Below are positions 51,440-59,519 of a DNA stretch of 64,000 bases, piece after piece. The translations under genes and the position numbers were made by a program. Below the pieces are notes generated by a model that worked only from the letters and a program-made list of their open reading frames with translations, was not told the origin of the DNA and made no database searches. The stretch spans positions 1 through 64,000 of the forward strand of contig CAKUYO010000002.1 of assembly GCA_934716995.1 (NCBI GenBank). The letters run 5' to 3'. How positions within the stretch are numbered: the first letter of the stretch is position 1; every line of letters starts with the position of its first letter. The stretch is from an uncultured Bacteroidales bacterium (GTDB lineage: Bacteria > Bacteroidota > Bacteroidia > Bacteroidales > Paludibacteraceae).

Positions 51440-52018
51440 ATGAAAAAAACGTACCTTTTTGCGCTCCTCTGCGCTCTCTTAACTTTGGGATCTAATGTCG
51501 TGTGGGGAGATGTTGCTGCTGTTGGGGATATCCTTTGGGCGGAAACTTTTGAACATTTTGGAACACAAACTCCATCTGTTGCGGGGAAGGGATATGGGAC
51601 AACAACCTTTGATAACGCTAATATCACCTATGAGCAATCCTCTCCAAATACTAAAGGATATAACGAAAAACTAGCGGGAGGTGTAGCCCCCGAATTACTA
51701 CTTGCCAAAAGTAATACAACATGGACAATTAAAGGAATACCAACAGGAGAATCGACGGAAATGGCATTGACATTTTTGTCTAATAGAACGACATTTACAC
51801 TGACTACTTCTTCAGCGGATTTAGCAATTAGTGGAAAGCAAACATCATGGACAATTAAGGTAAAGGATGGTAAAACAAGTCCTACAACTTTTGACTTGGT
51901 ATTGAAGAACACAGGAAGTAATAATGCACGAATTGACAATGTAGAATTAAAAGTTGTAGTTGCAGGCGAACCTAGTACACAAAAAACGACCGTTTTAGTG
52001 CGACAGGTGCAGACGTAA
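51440..52018 (+). CDS. N-terminal part of the phase-variable surface protein (OFF-state form, 192 residues)
   Basis: It starts with a good signal peptide (MKKTYLFALLCALLTLGSNV, then VWG) and continues as a beta-sandwich domain (DILWAETFEHFG ... TTWTIKGIPTGESTEMALTF ... TSPTTFDLVLKNTGSNNARI). It reads through the right repeat (STQKTTVL) and stops at once with VRQVQT. The first domain type usually heads long multi-domain Bacteroidales surface proteins, so 192 residues is truncated. The ATG at 51440 is used; an in-frame TTG at 51416 adds only polar residues. The leader and any promoter between 51395 and 51440 would invert with it; only a poor match (TTTG at 51399, TATAAAAA at 51422) is visible. 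Confidence 0.8.
   Translation: MKKTYLFALLCALLTLGSNVVWGDVAAVGDILWAETFEHFGTQTPSVAGKGYGTTTFDNANITYEQSSPNTKGYNEKLAGGVAPELLLAKSNTTWTIKGIPTGESTEMALTFLSNRTTFTLTTSSADLAISGKQTSWTIKVKDGKTSPTTFDLVLKNTGSNNARIDNVELKVVVAGEPSTQKTTVLVRQVQT
51975..51997 (-). repeat. Right 23-bp inverted repeat of the invertible segment
   Basis: GTACACAAAAAACGACCGTT followed by TTA; perfect inverse of 51372-51394. Homology ends sharply at both edges. Confidence 0.9.
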
Positions 52019-52087
52019 AAAGTTTTCTTTATTTTCCTTTATTTTTCTTGCCGCTTGCGGCATAGGAAACAACATTACAACGGCATT

Positions 52088-52122
52088 AAAAAAATAGTAG
52101 CGACCACCATAGTCGCCACTAT
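52088..52122 (-). terminator. Intrinsic terminator, - strand
   Basis: On the - strand TAGTGGCGACTATGGTGGTC, then GCTACTA and TTTTTTT: a stem of ~10 pairs with one G-T type pair and a T-run. It closes the short unit that begins at the promoter 52269-52300 and would stop that transcript before the invertible segment. Confidence 0.75.
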
Positions 52123-52137
52123 ACATATCAATTACCC

Positions 52138-52262
52138 CCTATTTTGGTAGTATTCATCGGCATTATGGGCTGCACAGAACGTCCGCACAGAGCGGAAAGC
52201 GTCGCACATATTGCCATTGCCGATGTCATAGAAAGAGTGTCTTAACCGTTGTTCATTCTAAA
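52138..52262 (-). other. Short transcribed unit between promoter and terminator
   Basis: Promoter and terminator bracket ~140-170 nt. One - strand frame looks protein-like (HSFYDIGNGNMCDAFRSVRT then FCAAHNADEYYQNRG and stop) but has no start; the first ATG after the start site (MNNG) is one base out of that frame. It is either a small RNA, a frameshifted small gene, or a 25-residue product from the internal ATG. I cannot choose. Confidence 0.4.
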
Positions 52263-52268
52263 TATGCA

Positions 52269-52300
52269 CAAAGGTACTGCTTTTTATTGACCCACGCAAG
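52269..52300 (-). promoter_or_regulatory. Strong promoter pattern, - strand
   Basis: CTTG, 20 bp, TACCTTTG on the - strand, pointing toward the surface-protein locus. Confidence 0.7.
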
Positions 52301-52410
52301 AGTTGATTGCAAAAAACGTTAATTATCGTATAATTTATCGTAAAATTAACATTTTGAAAAACATAAAAATCATCCACCAACAGGACAATCGCAAAACAAC
52401 ATCTATACAC

Positions 52411-52535
52411 TTTATGCAACATATACAATGCATAAACTGCATAAAAGCACCGCATAAAAACCTATCTCGTTGCCGTCTCGTTGCCGTAAATGATATTATG
52501 AGGTATAAAATTTGCATATTCTGCATATTTTGGGA
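52411..52535 (+). repeat. 11-bp-unit array with conserved TGCATA flanks, copy 3 (different unit)
   Basis: Left flank CAATGCATAAACTGCATAAA; two perfect TCTCGTTGCCG units (52465-52486) ending TAAAT; right flank TTGCATATTCTGCATATTTT. Same layout as 9199-9358 and 60532-60655, where the unit is TCTTTTCTACG. The rest of 52301-52670 shows no gene. Confidence 0.65.
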
Positions 52536-52670
52536 AAATATACGTTTGCAAAGAATGAAAAGAATGCAAAAACTACCGGCATAGAGAGTAGCCGGTATAA
52601 CCGGGCTCCGAACTATCATCCGATTTTGATACGATTGCCCTGATTCACCAATTAGCCAATAATATCCTTA

Positions 52671-52705
52671 CCTCGCAATTAATGGCTCAATTATACGGAT
52701 AATTA
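52671..52705 (+). repeat. 35-bp direct repeat, left of the ATPase gene
   Basis: CCTCGCAATTAATGGCTCAA and following; matches 54281-54315 with 3 differences, in direct orientation, bracketing the DUF234-type ATPase gene with its promoter. Confidence 0.7.
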
Positions 52706-52753
52706 TATGTCCAAAGAAAAAATTAACGTTTCAAAGAAAAATCAACTATACTC

Positions 52754-54142
52754 TTATTCACTACACAGCACATCTGCAGGAGTGTATATCATTACATCAT
52801 TTGCGGACACATCTGTAGGCATATTTTTCAAGAATAAGGCAAAATGTACTTGCTGCCCCTTCTTGACAAAGGGCAATGCGGGTGCTATGGATTGCAAGCG
52901 ATGAAGCAGACGATGAGGATTTTCCTGTTGTGTCCATTTACACTCGCCGATAAGTATATGTTTCTTATCCAGCGACTCGGCTACCACGTCCAACTCCACC
53001 ATCTCATTATCTCTCGTTGAGGTCTGTATTTTTCCCCACCAGCGGGAAGCAACTTTGTAGGCAATACCGCCTAACATATTACCACTCACATATTGCCGAC
53101 ACAGATATTCCCATGTATCTCCGGCAAACTGACTGAACTGACTGCGGATAACCTCCTCCACAATAGCGTACCTTCCCAATTCCAACAGCGAGTTATAGGG
53201 CGTAACAAACCGATAATAGAACAATAGCAGATTATCGTTTATCCGATAAATACCTTTCTTACTGTTCCTCTCATCATCGCCGAAAGGTATCTCGCGCCGT
53301 ATATACCCCAGATCGCGCAGGTTGGTCAGCGGTTCGGACAAAGCACTCGCCTCTTTACCGGCACGGGATGCTATTTCCGAAATACGGTTGGCACCCTCCG
53401 CAATGATAGACAGCAGCGTAGAGGTCTGTACAGTATCCCGCATATCGTCACGCAGCAGTCGCAACGGCTCTTCGTGCAAAATACCCTGCGGCGATAAAAG
53501 CAATTGGCGGACGGCACTACCCTTGTCGGTATAGTCGCACCGCAACTCCCAATAGCGTGGGATACCGCCCCATATAGCAAACTCCTCCACTGCATCTACA
53601 GCACTACATAGCAAAGCCTGTTTCAGGTAATAAGCAGGAATAGGAGTCAGTTTGATAATCTCATTCGCCAAACCGTACAGAGGTTCGCGTTTGTTGAGTA
53701 CATAGCCTTGCATCAGTTGTTGCGACGAACCGCATATAATCAAATCGAAACGCAACAGTTTGCCATTAAGTAGTTTCTGCAATACCGACGGCAACGATGG
53801 GCAACTCTTGACCATATAAGGAAACTCGTCCAAGCAGAGTACCAAACGACTTGTCAGTTGGCGATTGAGTGCCACGAACAGCGTTTCCCAATCAGGATAA
53901 ATCACCTTATCAAAACCCTCTATCCGTTCAGCAATAGCCTTGGCAAGCAGGGTGCGCTGGTGTACTTCCGAGGTTTGGTCGCTAAGAAAATACACATCGC
54001 GCTGCTCTAATTCCAAGACATGCTTGAGCAACGTGGATTTGCCTATACGACGCCTGCCATATAGTACCAAAAACTGCGTCTCGGAACGTAGCAGTGCATT
54101 TTGCAGACGCCGGATGTATTCTGTGCGGTCTAAGAATATCAT
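52754..54142 (-). CDS. DUF234-type P-loop ATPase
   Basis: A 462-residue protein of the archaeal-ATPase/DUF234 type common in Bacteroidota. Residues 28-37 hold the P-loop (YGRRRIGKST), CLDEFPYM is Walker B, and LIICGSSQQLM the sensor region. A winged-helix stretch (RISEIASRAGKEASALSEPL) precedes a C-terminal PD-(D/E)xK-like fold with ELDVVAESLDKKHILIGECK. The biological role is unknown; such genes are numerous and patchy in genomes, and some lie in defence or mobile settings. It has its own promoter and is flanked by 35-bp direct repeats, which hints that it is a movable cassette. Confidence 0.85.
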   Translation of the reverse strand: MIFLDRTEYIRRLQNALLRSETQFLVLYGRRRIGKSTLLKHVLELEQRDVYFLSDQTSEVHQRTLLAKAIAERIEGFDKVIYPDWETLFVALNRQLTSRLVLCLDEFPYMVKSCPSLPSVLQKLLNGKLLRFDLIICGSSQQLMQGYVLNKREPLYGLANEIIKLTPIPAYYLKQALLCSAVDAVEEFAIWGGIPRYWELRCDYTDKGSAVRQLLLSPQGILHEEPLRLLRDDMRDTVQTSTLLSIIAEGANRISEIASRAGKEASALSEPLTNLRDLGYIRREIPFGDDERNSKKGIYRINDNLLLFYYRFVTPYNSLLELGRYAIVEEVIRSQFSQFAGDTWEYLCRQYVSGNMLGGIAYKVASRWWGKIQTSTRDNEMVELDVVAESLDKKHILIGECKWTQQENPHRLLHRLQSIAPALPFVKKGQQVHFALFLKNMPTDVSANDVMIYTPADVLCSE

Positions 54143-54205
54143 AATTATAGTTTTGCAATATAATAATTCTATTCTATAATTTGTATCTCATTATAAATCA
54201 CGTTG

Positions 54206-54237
54206 CAAAGATACGATTTCTTATTGAGATATGCAAG
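54206..54237 (-). promoter_or_regulatory. Promoter of the ATPase gene
   Basis: On the - strand CTTG, 20 bp, TATCTTTG, 64 bases before the ATG. Confidence 0.65.
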
Positions 54238-54280
54238 TATTTTTTCACTCTCCAAGTAATAATTATGTTCAATATACATA

Positions 54281-54315
54281 CCTCGCAATCAAAGGCTCAA
54301 TTATATGGATAATTA
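54281..54315 (+). repeat. 35-bp direct repeat, right of the ATPase gene
   Basis: CCTCGCAATCAAAGGCTCAA and following; partner of 52671-52705. A looser relative (AATTACATGGTTAATTATAT) occurs at 57719-57794. Confidence 0.7.
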
Positions 54316-54345
54316 ACGTGAGTTCGACATAACGAGAATCTATAA

Positions 54346-54430
54346 AAAACAAAACTTGCAAAACCTTTTTTTGCGGGGCAACACGCCCCGCGCTTTTTAG
54401 ACAAATATGGTCAAAAATTATCCAAATAGC
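54346..54430. repeat. Dispersed element B with GC hairpin, copy 2
   Basis: AACAAAACTTGCAAAACCTT, hairpin GCGGGGC-AACAC-GCCCCGC, then AGACAAATATGGTCAAAAAT. Pairs with 22366-22447. The rest of 54143-54646 is AT-rich, with many ATTAACG/ATTAATG words, and no gene is seen. Confidence 0.8.
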
Positions 54431-54646
54431 CAAATAGGGGCTGTTTGGAACGGATGGCTACGCCGTATTACCACAAATTAACCATAAATTTTATATCCAA
54501 AATTAGCGCAACTGACGTTCATTAACGTTCTCCATAGATACAATTAATGGTTGATTAACGGCAATTAACGGAGAACTCTACCCGATAATGCTTTTTAATG
54601 ACTATTTAATGGTCATTAATGGAGACAAACCATACCTTAACGGAAA

Positions 54647-55765
54647 CTACCGCACCCGTATCTTTTGCCCGATCTGCAGCAACGATGTTTCCTTGATCCG
54701 GTTCATACGGCAGAGTGCGCCCACCGTAGTGTGATACTTGCGGGCGATGGCACCGAGGGTATCGCCTTGGCGGACACGGTGATACTGCGCCTGCTGTGCG
54801 GCTTTCAGTTCGGTGCTGTGTCCGAAGGTGCTTTTCTTGGTCAGCATATACGCCTCGGGATAGCGTATCTCGCCTTTGGCAAAATCAACCAACAGTTCGG
54901 GATTGATGGCATTGCCGAGGTAGCGTATCTCGTAGTGCAGGTGGCTGCCCGTGCTGCGCCCCGTGTTGCCGCCCAAACCGAGCACCTCGCCCGCATAGAT
55001 AGCCTCGCCCTCGTCAAACAGCGGGCGCGACAAGTGCCCATAGACCGTCTCCAACCCGTTGGGGTGGCGGATAACCACATAGTAGCCGTACCCGCGCGGA
55101 TCCCAACCTACAATACGCACCTGCCCGTCCCACGACGCACGCACCGAGTCGCCTATCTGCACTTTTACATCCGTGCCGTAGTGGAAACGGTATTTGCGGA
55201 AACCGAACTTCGAGGTTACATACCCCCGCAGCGGGTGTTGCCCGTCGGGAACGGGAGTGTTCACCACGGGCATACAGAACCCGCGCATATCGATCTGAAT
55301 ACTGTCTTGCAGCGAATCAATCGGCGTAGCATACGGATTGACCCGCGCTGCCGTCCATATATGCTTGTAGACACTGTCTGCGGGGTGGTCAATCTGCGCC
55401 AATTCGCCCATCGTGGCAGGCAGCAGTTTATAGAGACACTCGCCGTCGTTGGTCATCACCACCAACCGGCGCGGCAGCATATCCTGCGCACACGCCACAT
55501 AGAGCGTATCACCCGAGATATGCGTTTGCAGCCATTCGGGAATACCTACGCTCTCCACCTCTATATCGTCCAACGAACCGGGTTCATCGCCCTCGCTGTC
55601 CGCCAAATCCGCCGTATCTGCCAACACCGCAGAAACGGTATCAACCGGAGCAACCTCAACTTTCTTACTCGGACGTTTGGCAGAAACCGTCAATGGTAAC
55701 AAGAGCAATAGAACCAATAATGCCCATTGTGCATTATGCATTGTGCATTGTGCATTGAATTTCAT
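54647..55765 (-). CDS. M23-family murein endopeptidase with C-terminal LysM
   Basis: A 372-residue exported cell-wall peptidase. After a signal peptide and an acidic linker comes an M23 (lysostaphin-like) domain with HYGTDVKV and SHLHYEIR zinc ligands and YVVIRHPNGLETVYGHLS between, followed by a LysM domain (HRVRQGDTLGAIARKYHTTV) that binds peptidoglycan. It is expected to cut peptide cross-links in the periplasm. The first residues (MKFNAQCTMHNAQW) are encoded by the TGCACAATG repeat and extend the signal peptide. The ATG overlaps the stop of the preceding gene (ATGA), so the two are translationally coupled. Confidence 0.93.
   Translation of the reverse strand: MKFNAQCTMHNAQWALLVLLLLLPLTVSAKRPSKKVEVAPVDTVSAVLADTADLADSEGDEPGSLDDIEVESVGIPEWLQTHISGDTLYVACAQDMLPRRLVVMTNDGECLYKLLPATMGELAQIDHPADSVYKHIWTAARVNPYATPIDSLQDSIQIDMRGFCMPVVNTPVPDGQHPLRGYVTSKFGFRKYRFHYGTDVKVQIGDSVRASWDGQVRIVGWDPRGYGYYVVIRHPNGLETVYGHLSRPLFDEGEAIYAGEVLGLGGNTGRSTGSHLHYEIRYLGNAINPELLVDFAKGEIRYPEAYMLTKKSTFGHSTELKAAQQAQYHRVRQGDTLGAIARKYHTTVGALCRMNRIKETSLLQIGQKIRVR
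55725..55760 (-). repeat. TGCACAATG repeat at the M23 gene start
   Basis: Five AATGCAC-type units, encoding NAQCTMHNAQ. The peptide QCTMHNAQ is also present inside IspG. Confidence 0.85.
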
Positions 55766-57519
55766 TTTGTGCCCTCCTCTATTACGACTACTTCTGCAGG
55801 GGCTTCTTCAACAGCGGGTGTTTCTATTACCTCCACCTCTTCTACCTGCTCTTTGTGGAAGCAAGGCAGCGGACTGGGCAGTTTGCACCAATTCAGCAGG
55901 TTGCCAAGCCACAAACCGAGTAGCACCACCAGTACGGACGCAATGGAAATCAGCCATTTCTTCCAGGCAGGCATACCTTTCTTTGCCAGCGGGTCCACCA
56001 ACTGGAGCATCGGGAACTGTGCCTGCTGCGTAAGCGTCCCGCCGAACAGCACGCTAACCATTACCTCCGCATTGATTGCCCAACCGTTGGCATTCAGCAC
56101 GGGAGCGAGATTGCGTTTGCGCAGTTTCGTCCAAGCCAGGAACATCGACGGACCGCTGATAACCAGCACAATCCCCAGTACTGCCAGAATATCCTGCCAC
56201 CATTTGAGTTCGGCAAAGCCGCCTATCACACTAGTAAAGAACGCCCCTATATATCCGACAGCCATACCGATAGCCGCAAAGATACCGGCAAACTTCGCTA
56301 TATCAAATGCCTGCGGTTTCGGCTTCTCGCCTTCGGTAGGTGTCTTGCCTGCATTCTCCTGGACTTTGGCTGTTGCTTCCGAGAACACTTTGCTGTCTTT
56401 CTCGGCTGCCGACTTGTTGATCAGGTCGGTTACCCATGCGCCGAACTTGCGATACGGGCTCCAGAATGCCTGACTGATAGAAATCGGGTTGTCGATAATC
56501 TTCGTTACCACCGCATCCCAGTCGTTCCCCTCGTTGTCATAGAACAGGGCGTTCTTGCCCACCGACAGATTGCGTATTCCCCCTACGGTCATCGCCGCCG
56601 CAATCTGCATTTTCCTGCCGAGTTTCTTGCTCTCGCAGTCGCAGTAAATCAGATACATACCGCTCAATCCTGCCTGTGCGTTCTGCTTTGCCATATCGTT
56701 CACACGCACGCACAACGAGCAGGCACGCTGGTCGATAATGAGCGTACCCGCCTGAAATATTGCCTTGGTGGTCTGGTTCTTGTCGTAGAAATCCTCAAAG
56801 GTGATAAAGTTGCGCAGCAGGCGGTAGAAATCGCGGCTGAGCAACAGCAACTTGCGCAGCGGCATATATTGCGCTTGCGCTGCCGCCAGTGCTTTGGCAT
56901 TGGCATCGTTGGCTGCCGCCGTACCGGCCTCGTAAGCGGCAATCTTACTGCCCATCTCCGCAAACTCCGCCTCCGGCAAACCGGGTTTGGCAGCGTCTTC
57001 GGCTATGGTGGCAAGTCCCAACTGCTGCAGTTTTTCCTGCTCATAGTAGGCGGCATATTCCACCTGTTTGGCTTTGTATGCCGCTATCACATCGGCGGCA
57101 AAAGGCGCCTCGGGAGCCGCCTGCGCATCAATCGTAACGCTTGCAATAGCCGCATCCACATCTGCCGGCGTTACCGTCTCCTTTCCGCCTGCCACTTGCT
57201 TTGCAACGGCAAGCAGCGTCTCATCGGCTATATTCGCCAGTGCCACCTCGGCTTTGCCTGCGAGCAGGCTCTCCGGGTTGCGCAGCATGCTGCACAACCA
57301 ATCGGCGGTCTGTACCAGCTCTTTCACGCGCAGTTTGCCATCGCCGTCTATGTCTATCAGTTTCAGGCTCTCCTCGCTGATCTCCAATCCCGTAGTGGGG
57401 CAGGAGAGCACCGTCCACATCTTCTGATCCAACTCCCCCAAGTGGCGGATATCTTCGCCCGACTGAATCTTCACGCGGGTAGTCCCGCCTACATTCGCAA
57501 AAGTCCAATTGTACTTCAT
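55762..57519 (-). CDS. EF-hand-containing membrane protein of unknown function
   Basis: A 585-residue protein. Near residue 55 is a single EF-hand-like loop (DIDGDGKLRVKE). An Ala/Lys/Glu-rich helical section (~110-210) follows, then a mixed domain with cysteine motifs (RACSLCVRVND; YCDCESKKLG) and, from ~residue 400, three to four transmembrane helices (FAGIFAAIGMAVGYIGAFF; ILAVLGIVLVISGPSMF; WLISIASVLVVLLGLWLGNL). It ends in an acidic Val/Glu-rich tail. I recognise it only as a conserved Bacteroidota protein. Coupling to the M23 peptidase suggests a cell-envelope role. Its promoter is at 57557-57588. Confidence 0.85.
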   Translation of the reverse strand: MKYNWTFANVGGTTRVKIQSGEDIRHLGELDQKMWTVLSCPTTGLEISEESLKLIDIDGDGKLRVKELVQTADWLCSMLRNPESLLAGKAEVALANIADETLLAVAKQVAGGKETVTPADVDAAIASVTIDAQAAPEAPFAADVIAAYKAKQVEYAAYYEQEKLQQLGLATIAEDAAKPGLPEAEFAEMGSKIAAYEAGTAAANDANAKALAAAQAQYMPLRKLLLLSRDFYRLLRNFITFEDFYDKNQTTKAIFQAGTLIIDQRACSLCVRVNDMAKQNAQAGLSGMYLIYCDCESKKLGRKMQIAAAMTVGGIRNLSVGKNALFYDNEGNDWDAVVTKIIDNPISISQAFWSPYRKFGAWVTDLINKSAAEKDSKVFSEATAKVQENAGKTPTEGEKPKPQAFDIAKFAGIFAAIGMAVGYIGAFFTSVIGGFAELKWWQDILAVLGIVLVISGPSMFLAWTKLRKRNLAPVLNANGWAINAEVMVSVLFGGTLTQQAQFPMLQLVDPLAKKGMPAWKKWLISIASVLVVLLGLWLGNLLNWCKLPSPLPCFHKEQVEEVEVIETPAVEEAPAEVVVIEEGTK

Positions 57520-57556
57520 ATCTGTCGTATCTTTCTAAAAATCCAAAACAAACGTG

Positions 57557-57588
57557 CAAAGATACACATTTTTCCCCGAATACGCAAA
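57557..57588 (-). promoter_or_regulatory. Promoter of the EF-hand protein / M23 operon
   Basis: On the - strand TTTG, 20 bp, TATCTTTG, 38 bases before the ATG at 57519. Confidence 0.75.
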
Positions 57589-57624
57589 CCGCTTTTCGGC
57601 AAGTCTCGCATAAAAAGCCCATAA

Positions 57625-57702
57625 AAATCCCTATCGGGTACCGGCTTGCAACGCAGTGCGTTGGGAGCAAAGCGACCGCAAGCCGATACCCGATAGGGAT
57701 TT
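57625..57702. terminator. Large two-way hairpin
   Basis: A 25-bp stem (AAATCCCTATCGGGTACCGG and onward, one G-T pair) with a 28-base loop that holds a smaller hairpin AACGC-AGT-GCGTT. On the - strand it is followed by ATTTTTATGGGC, so it can end the M6 protease transcript. Confidence 0.75.
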
Positions 57703-57718
57703 ATTATTTCAGAATCAG

Positions 57719-57794
57719 AATTAATGGTCTAATTACATGGTTAATTATATGTTCAATAAGAAATTAACGTCCAATTACACGATAATTAACGTTC
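57719..57794. repeat. AT-rich ATTAACG/TTAATTATAT repeat
   Basis: Shares TTAATTATATG and ATTAACGT words with 52671-52730 and 54281-54320, and lies directly after the second M6 gene. Confidence 0.5.
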
Positions 57795-57807
57795 TTTCCA
57801 CTAAAAA

Positions 57808-59517
57808 TCACTCAAATACAGCGTAATACGTAGTATGATTGTTTACATTTTTGCCCTCTGCATCCGTAAACAGGTCTTCGGGCAACACAAACGGGTCGTG
57901 GTAGTCCGCCTCGGTAGTCCAGCCGATCAGGCGCATTCCCTCGCAGGGCGTAACAATAGCCGTCGGCATTTCGAGCGGTGCACCTGCCTCCTTATAGACT
58001 TTGCTCTCTATCGTCTCGCCATCGGCTACCCAGTTCACTGTATAGCCCAAGAACACATCTTTGTAGGTAAGCATTATCACGCCGTTCTCTTCACGGATAT
58101 CCTTCAGCGGTGTACCCGAAATCTTGCTCCACGAAGTAACATTGCCCGTGCCGGGGAACGGGTCGCGTGCCGCCCCTATGTTGGTTGTATATCCGCTGGC
58201 CGACTCTACGGTGTAGCGCGGAAAAGAGGCGGTGTTGTTCGGTGCATTGTTATCCCACGCCGTCTGACTGTAGTTCACATACCACACTATCATGCCGTGT
58301 CCTGGCAGGTACCGGTCCCAACCGGTCTGCTGGCGGTTCTCTATGTAGTAGTTCAGTCCGTCGGTAGCGGCTGCCTGCAGCGTCCCCGATGCATTCACCT
58401 GATAGGCTTGATAACGTTGGTCGCCTGCGGGGTAAAGCGTCAGCCATTGTCCGTCCGCACCGGGATTGACCGGAGTCGTCCAACCGAAGAAATACTTCTC
58501 GAATGCACTGTAATTAGGCGGGTAGCAGCCGTCGCCGTTGTAACTGCCGCTGTCCATTATATCCCAATCGCCCGGCGTTCTGTGGTTGCTGTAGTTGCTT
58601 CCGTAGTCGGTATCATAGAAATCCGGCAATCCCAATACATGCCCGAACTCGTGGCAGAGTGTGCCGATACCGTTGCGGTCGCCCGTCTGCCCGTTCAACT
58701 CGCCCGAGCAGGCGTAGTTGTTGATACTCAGTCCGTCCACCTTGCATCCCGCTGCCGTATAGGTGCAGTAGCCGTAATAGATTGCCGACTCGATGTTCCA
58801 GTTGTGCGGCCAGATGGTTTCCGTTTCCCCGCCGTCTGCCTCACCCTTGCCGGCATAGATGATATATACAAAATCCACTTCGCCGTCGTGGTCGTTGTCG
58901 TATTGCGTAAAGTCCACACCGAACTGCGATTTTGCCAACTTGCACGCCTCAATCACCATATCGCCGGGGTACTTGTCGCTACCCTCCGCATCATTCTCGC
59001 CATAGTAAACCGCTTGCTTGGTGAGTGTTACGGGACCTACCACATCAAACGTCGGTGTGTATGCCCCGTTCGACTGGTCGATAAAGTACTTGCGTGCCGA
59101 CCCGTATGAACTGCCATACGTGTAATTCACAGCATTCATCATCGAGTCCATCTGCGCCGGCGTATTGCCCGACTGGTATTGGGTATCGGCAAAATTAACC
59201 AGAATAAACAACCCGCGCGGGGCTAAGTTGATACCGCCTATACGGCGGGGCTGGCGATGCGCTTTCGCACGGCGCGCACGGATCGTCTCTGCCGCCGGTT
59301 GTTGCTCCGCTACACGCCAGTAGCCGTCTGCATCCATACGCACGATGTCGCCGTCGGTGTTGGTGAAATAGTGATACACCTCATCGCCGTTCTGCTGCAC
59401 CTGTATCGTAGTGCCGTCGGGTTGGGTCTTGGTCTGCCAACCGCGGTAAGCCGGTACGGCATGTATCGTAAGGGCTGTGCCCAGAACCAAAGCCGAAAGA
59501 ATAATTTGCTTTTTCAT
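57808..59517 (-). CDS. M6-family metalloprotease with C-terminal InlB-type repeat
   Basis: A 569-residue secreted zinc protease. A signal peptide (SALVLGTALTIHAVPA) is followed by a short propeptide, then the catalytic domain with TLCHEFGHVLGLPDFYD (H289, E290, H293) and a DNDHDGEVDF calcium-like loop. The C-terminal ~80 residues (YTVNWVADGETIESKVYKEA ... TYYAVF) form one InlB/Flg_new-like repeat rather than the T9SS tail of the other M6 protein in this window. It starts 2 bases after the stop of the 59520 gene and is probably co-expressed with it. Confidence 0.9.
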   Translation of the reverse strand: MKKQIILSALVLGTALTIHAVPAYRGWQTKTQPDGTTIQVQQNGDEVYHYFTNTDGDIVRMDADGYWRVAEQQPAAETIRARRAKAHRQPRRIGGINLAPRGLFILVNFADTQYQSGNTPAQMDSMMNAVNYTYGSSYGSARKYFIDQSNGAYTPTFDVVGPVTLTKQAVYYGENDAEGSDKYPGDMVIEACKLAKSQFGVDFTQYDNDHDGEVDFVYIIYAGKGEADGGETETIWPHNWNIESAIYYGYCTYTAAGCKVDGLSINNYACSGELNGQTGDRNGIGTLCHEFGHVLGLPDFYDTDYGSNYSNHRTPGDWDIMDSGSYNGDGCYPPNYSAFEKYFFGWTTPVNPGADGQWLTLYPAGDQRYQAYQVNASGTLQAAATDGLNYYIENRQQTGWDRYLPGHGMIVWYVNYSQTAWDNNAPNNTASFPRYTVESASGYTTNIGAARDPFPGTGNVTSWSKISGTPLKDIREENGVIMLTYKDVFLGYTVNWVADGETIESKVYKEAGAPLEMPTAIVTPCEGMRLIGWTTEADYHDPFVLPEDLFTDAEGKNVNNHTTYYAVFE

Positions 59518-59519
59518 AA

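Larger units (their letters stand above)
51372..51997. mobile_element. Probable invertible DNA segment (phase switch), 626 bp
   Basis: 580 bp of unique DNA between two perfect 23-bp inverted repeats. It carries a leader, ATG, signal peptide and the first ~180 codons of a secreted protein pointing right. The repeat codes TQKTTVL in the same frame in this gene and in the start-less - strand frame on the left. In the present (OFF) state the right-pointing gene ends 7 codons after the repeat. Inversion would give one 998-codon gene on the - strand (186 codons through the repeat plus 812). No recombinase gene is in the window, so the enzyme must act from elsewhere. Confidence 0.85.

Noticed and set aside
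52138..52262. Confident small-protein call
   Set aside because: The convincing frame has no start codon and the first ATG is out of frame; listed only as a transcribed unit.
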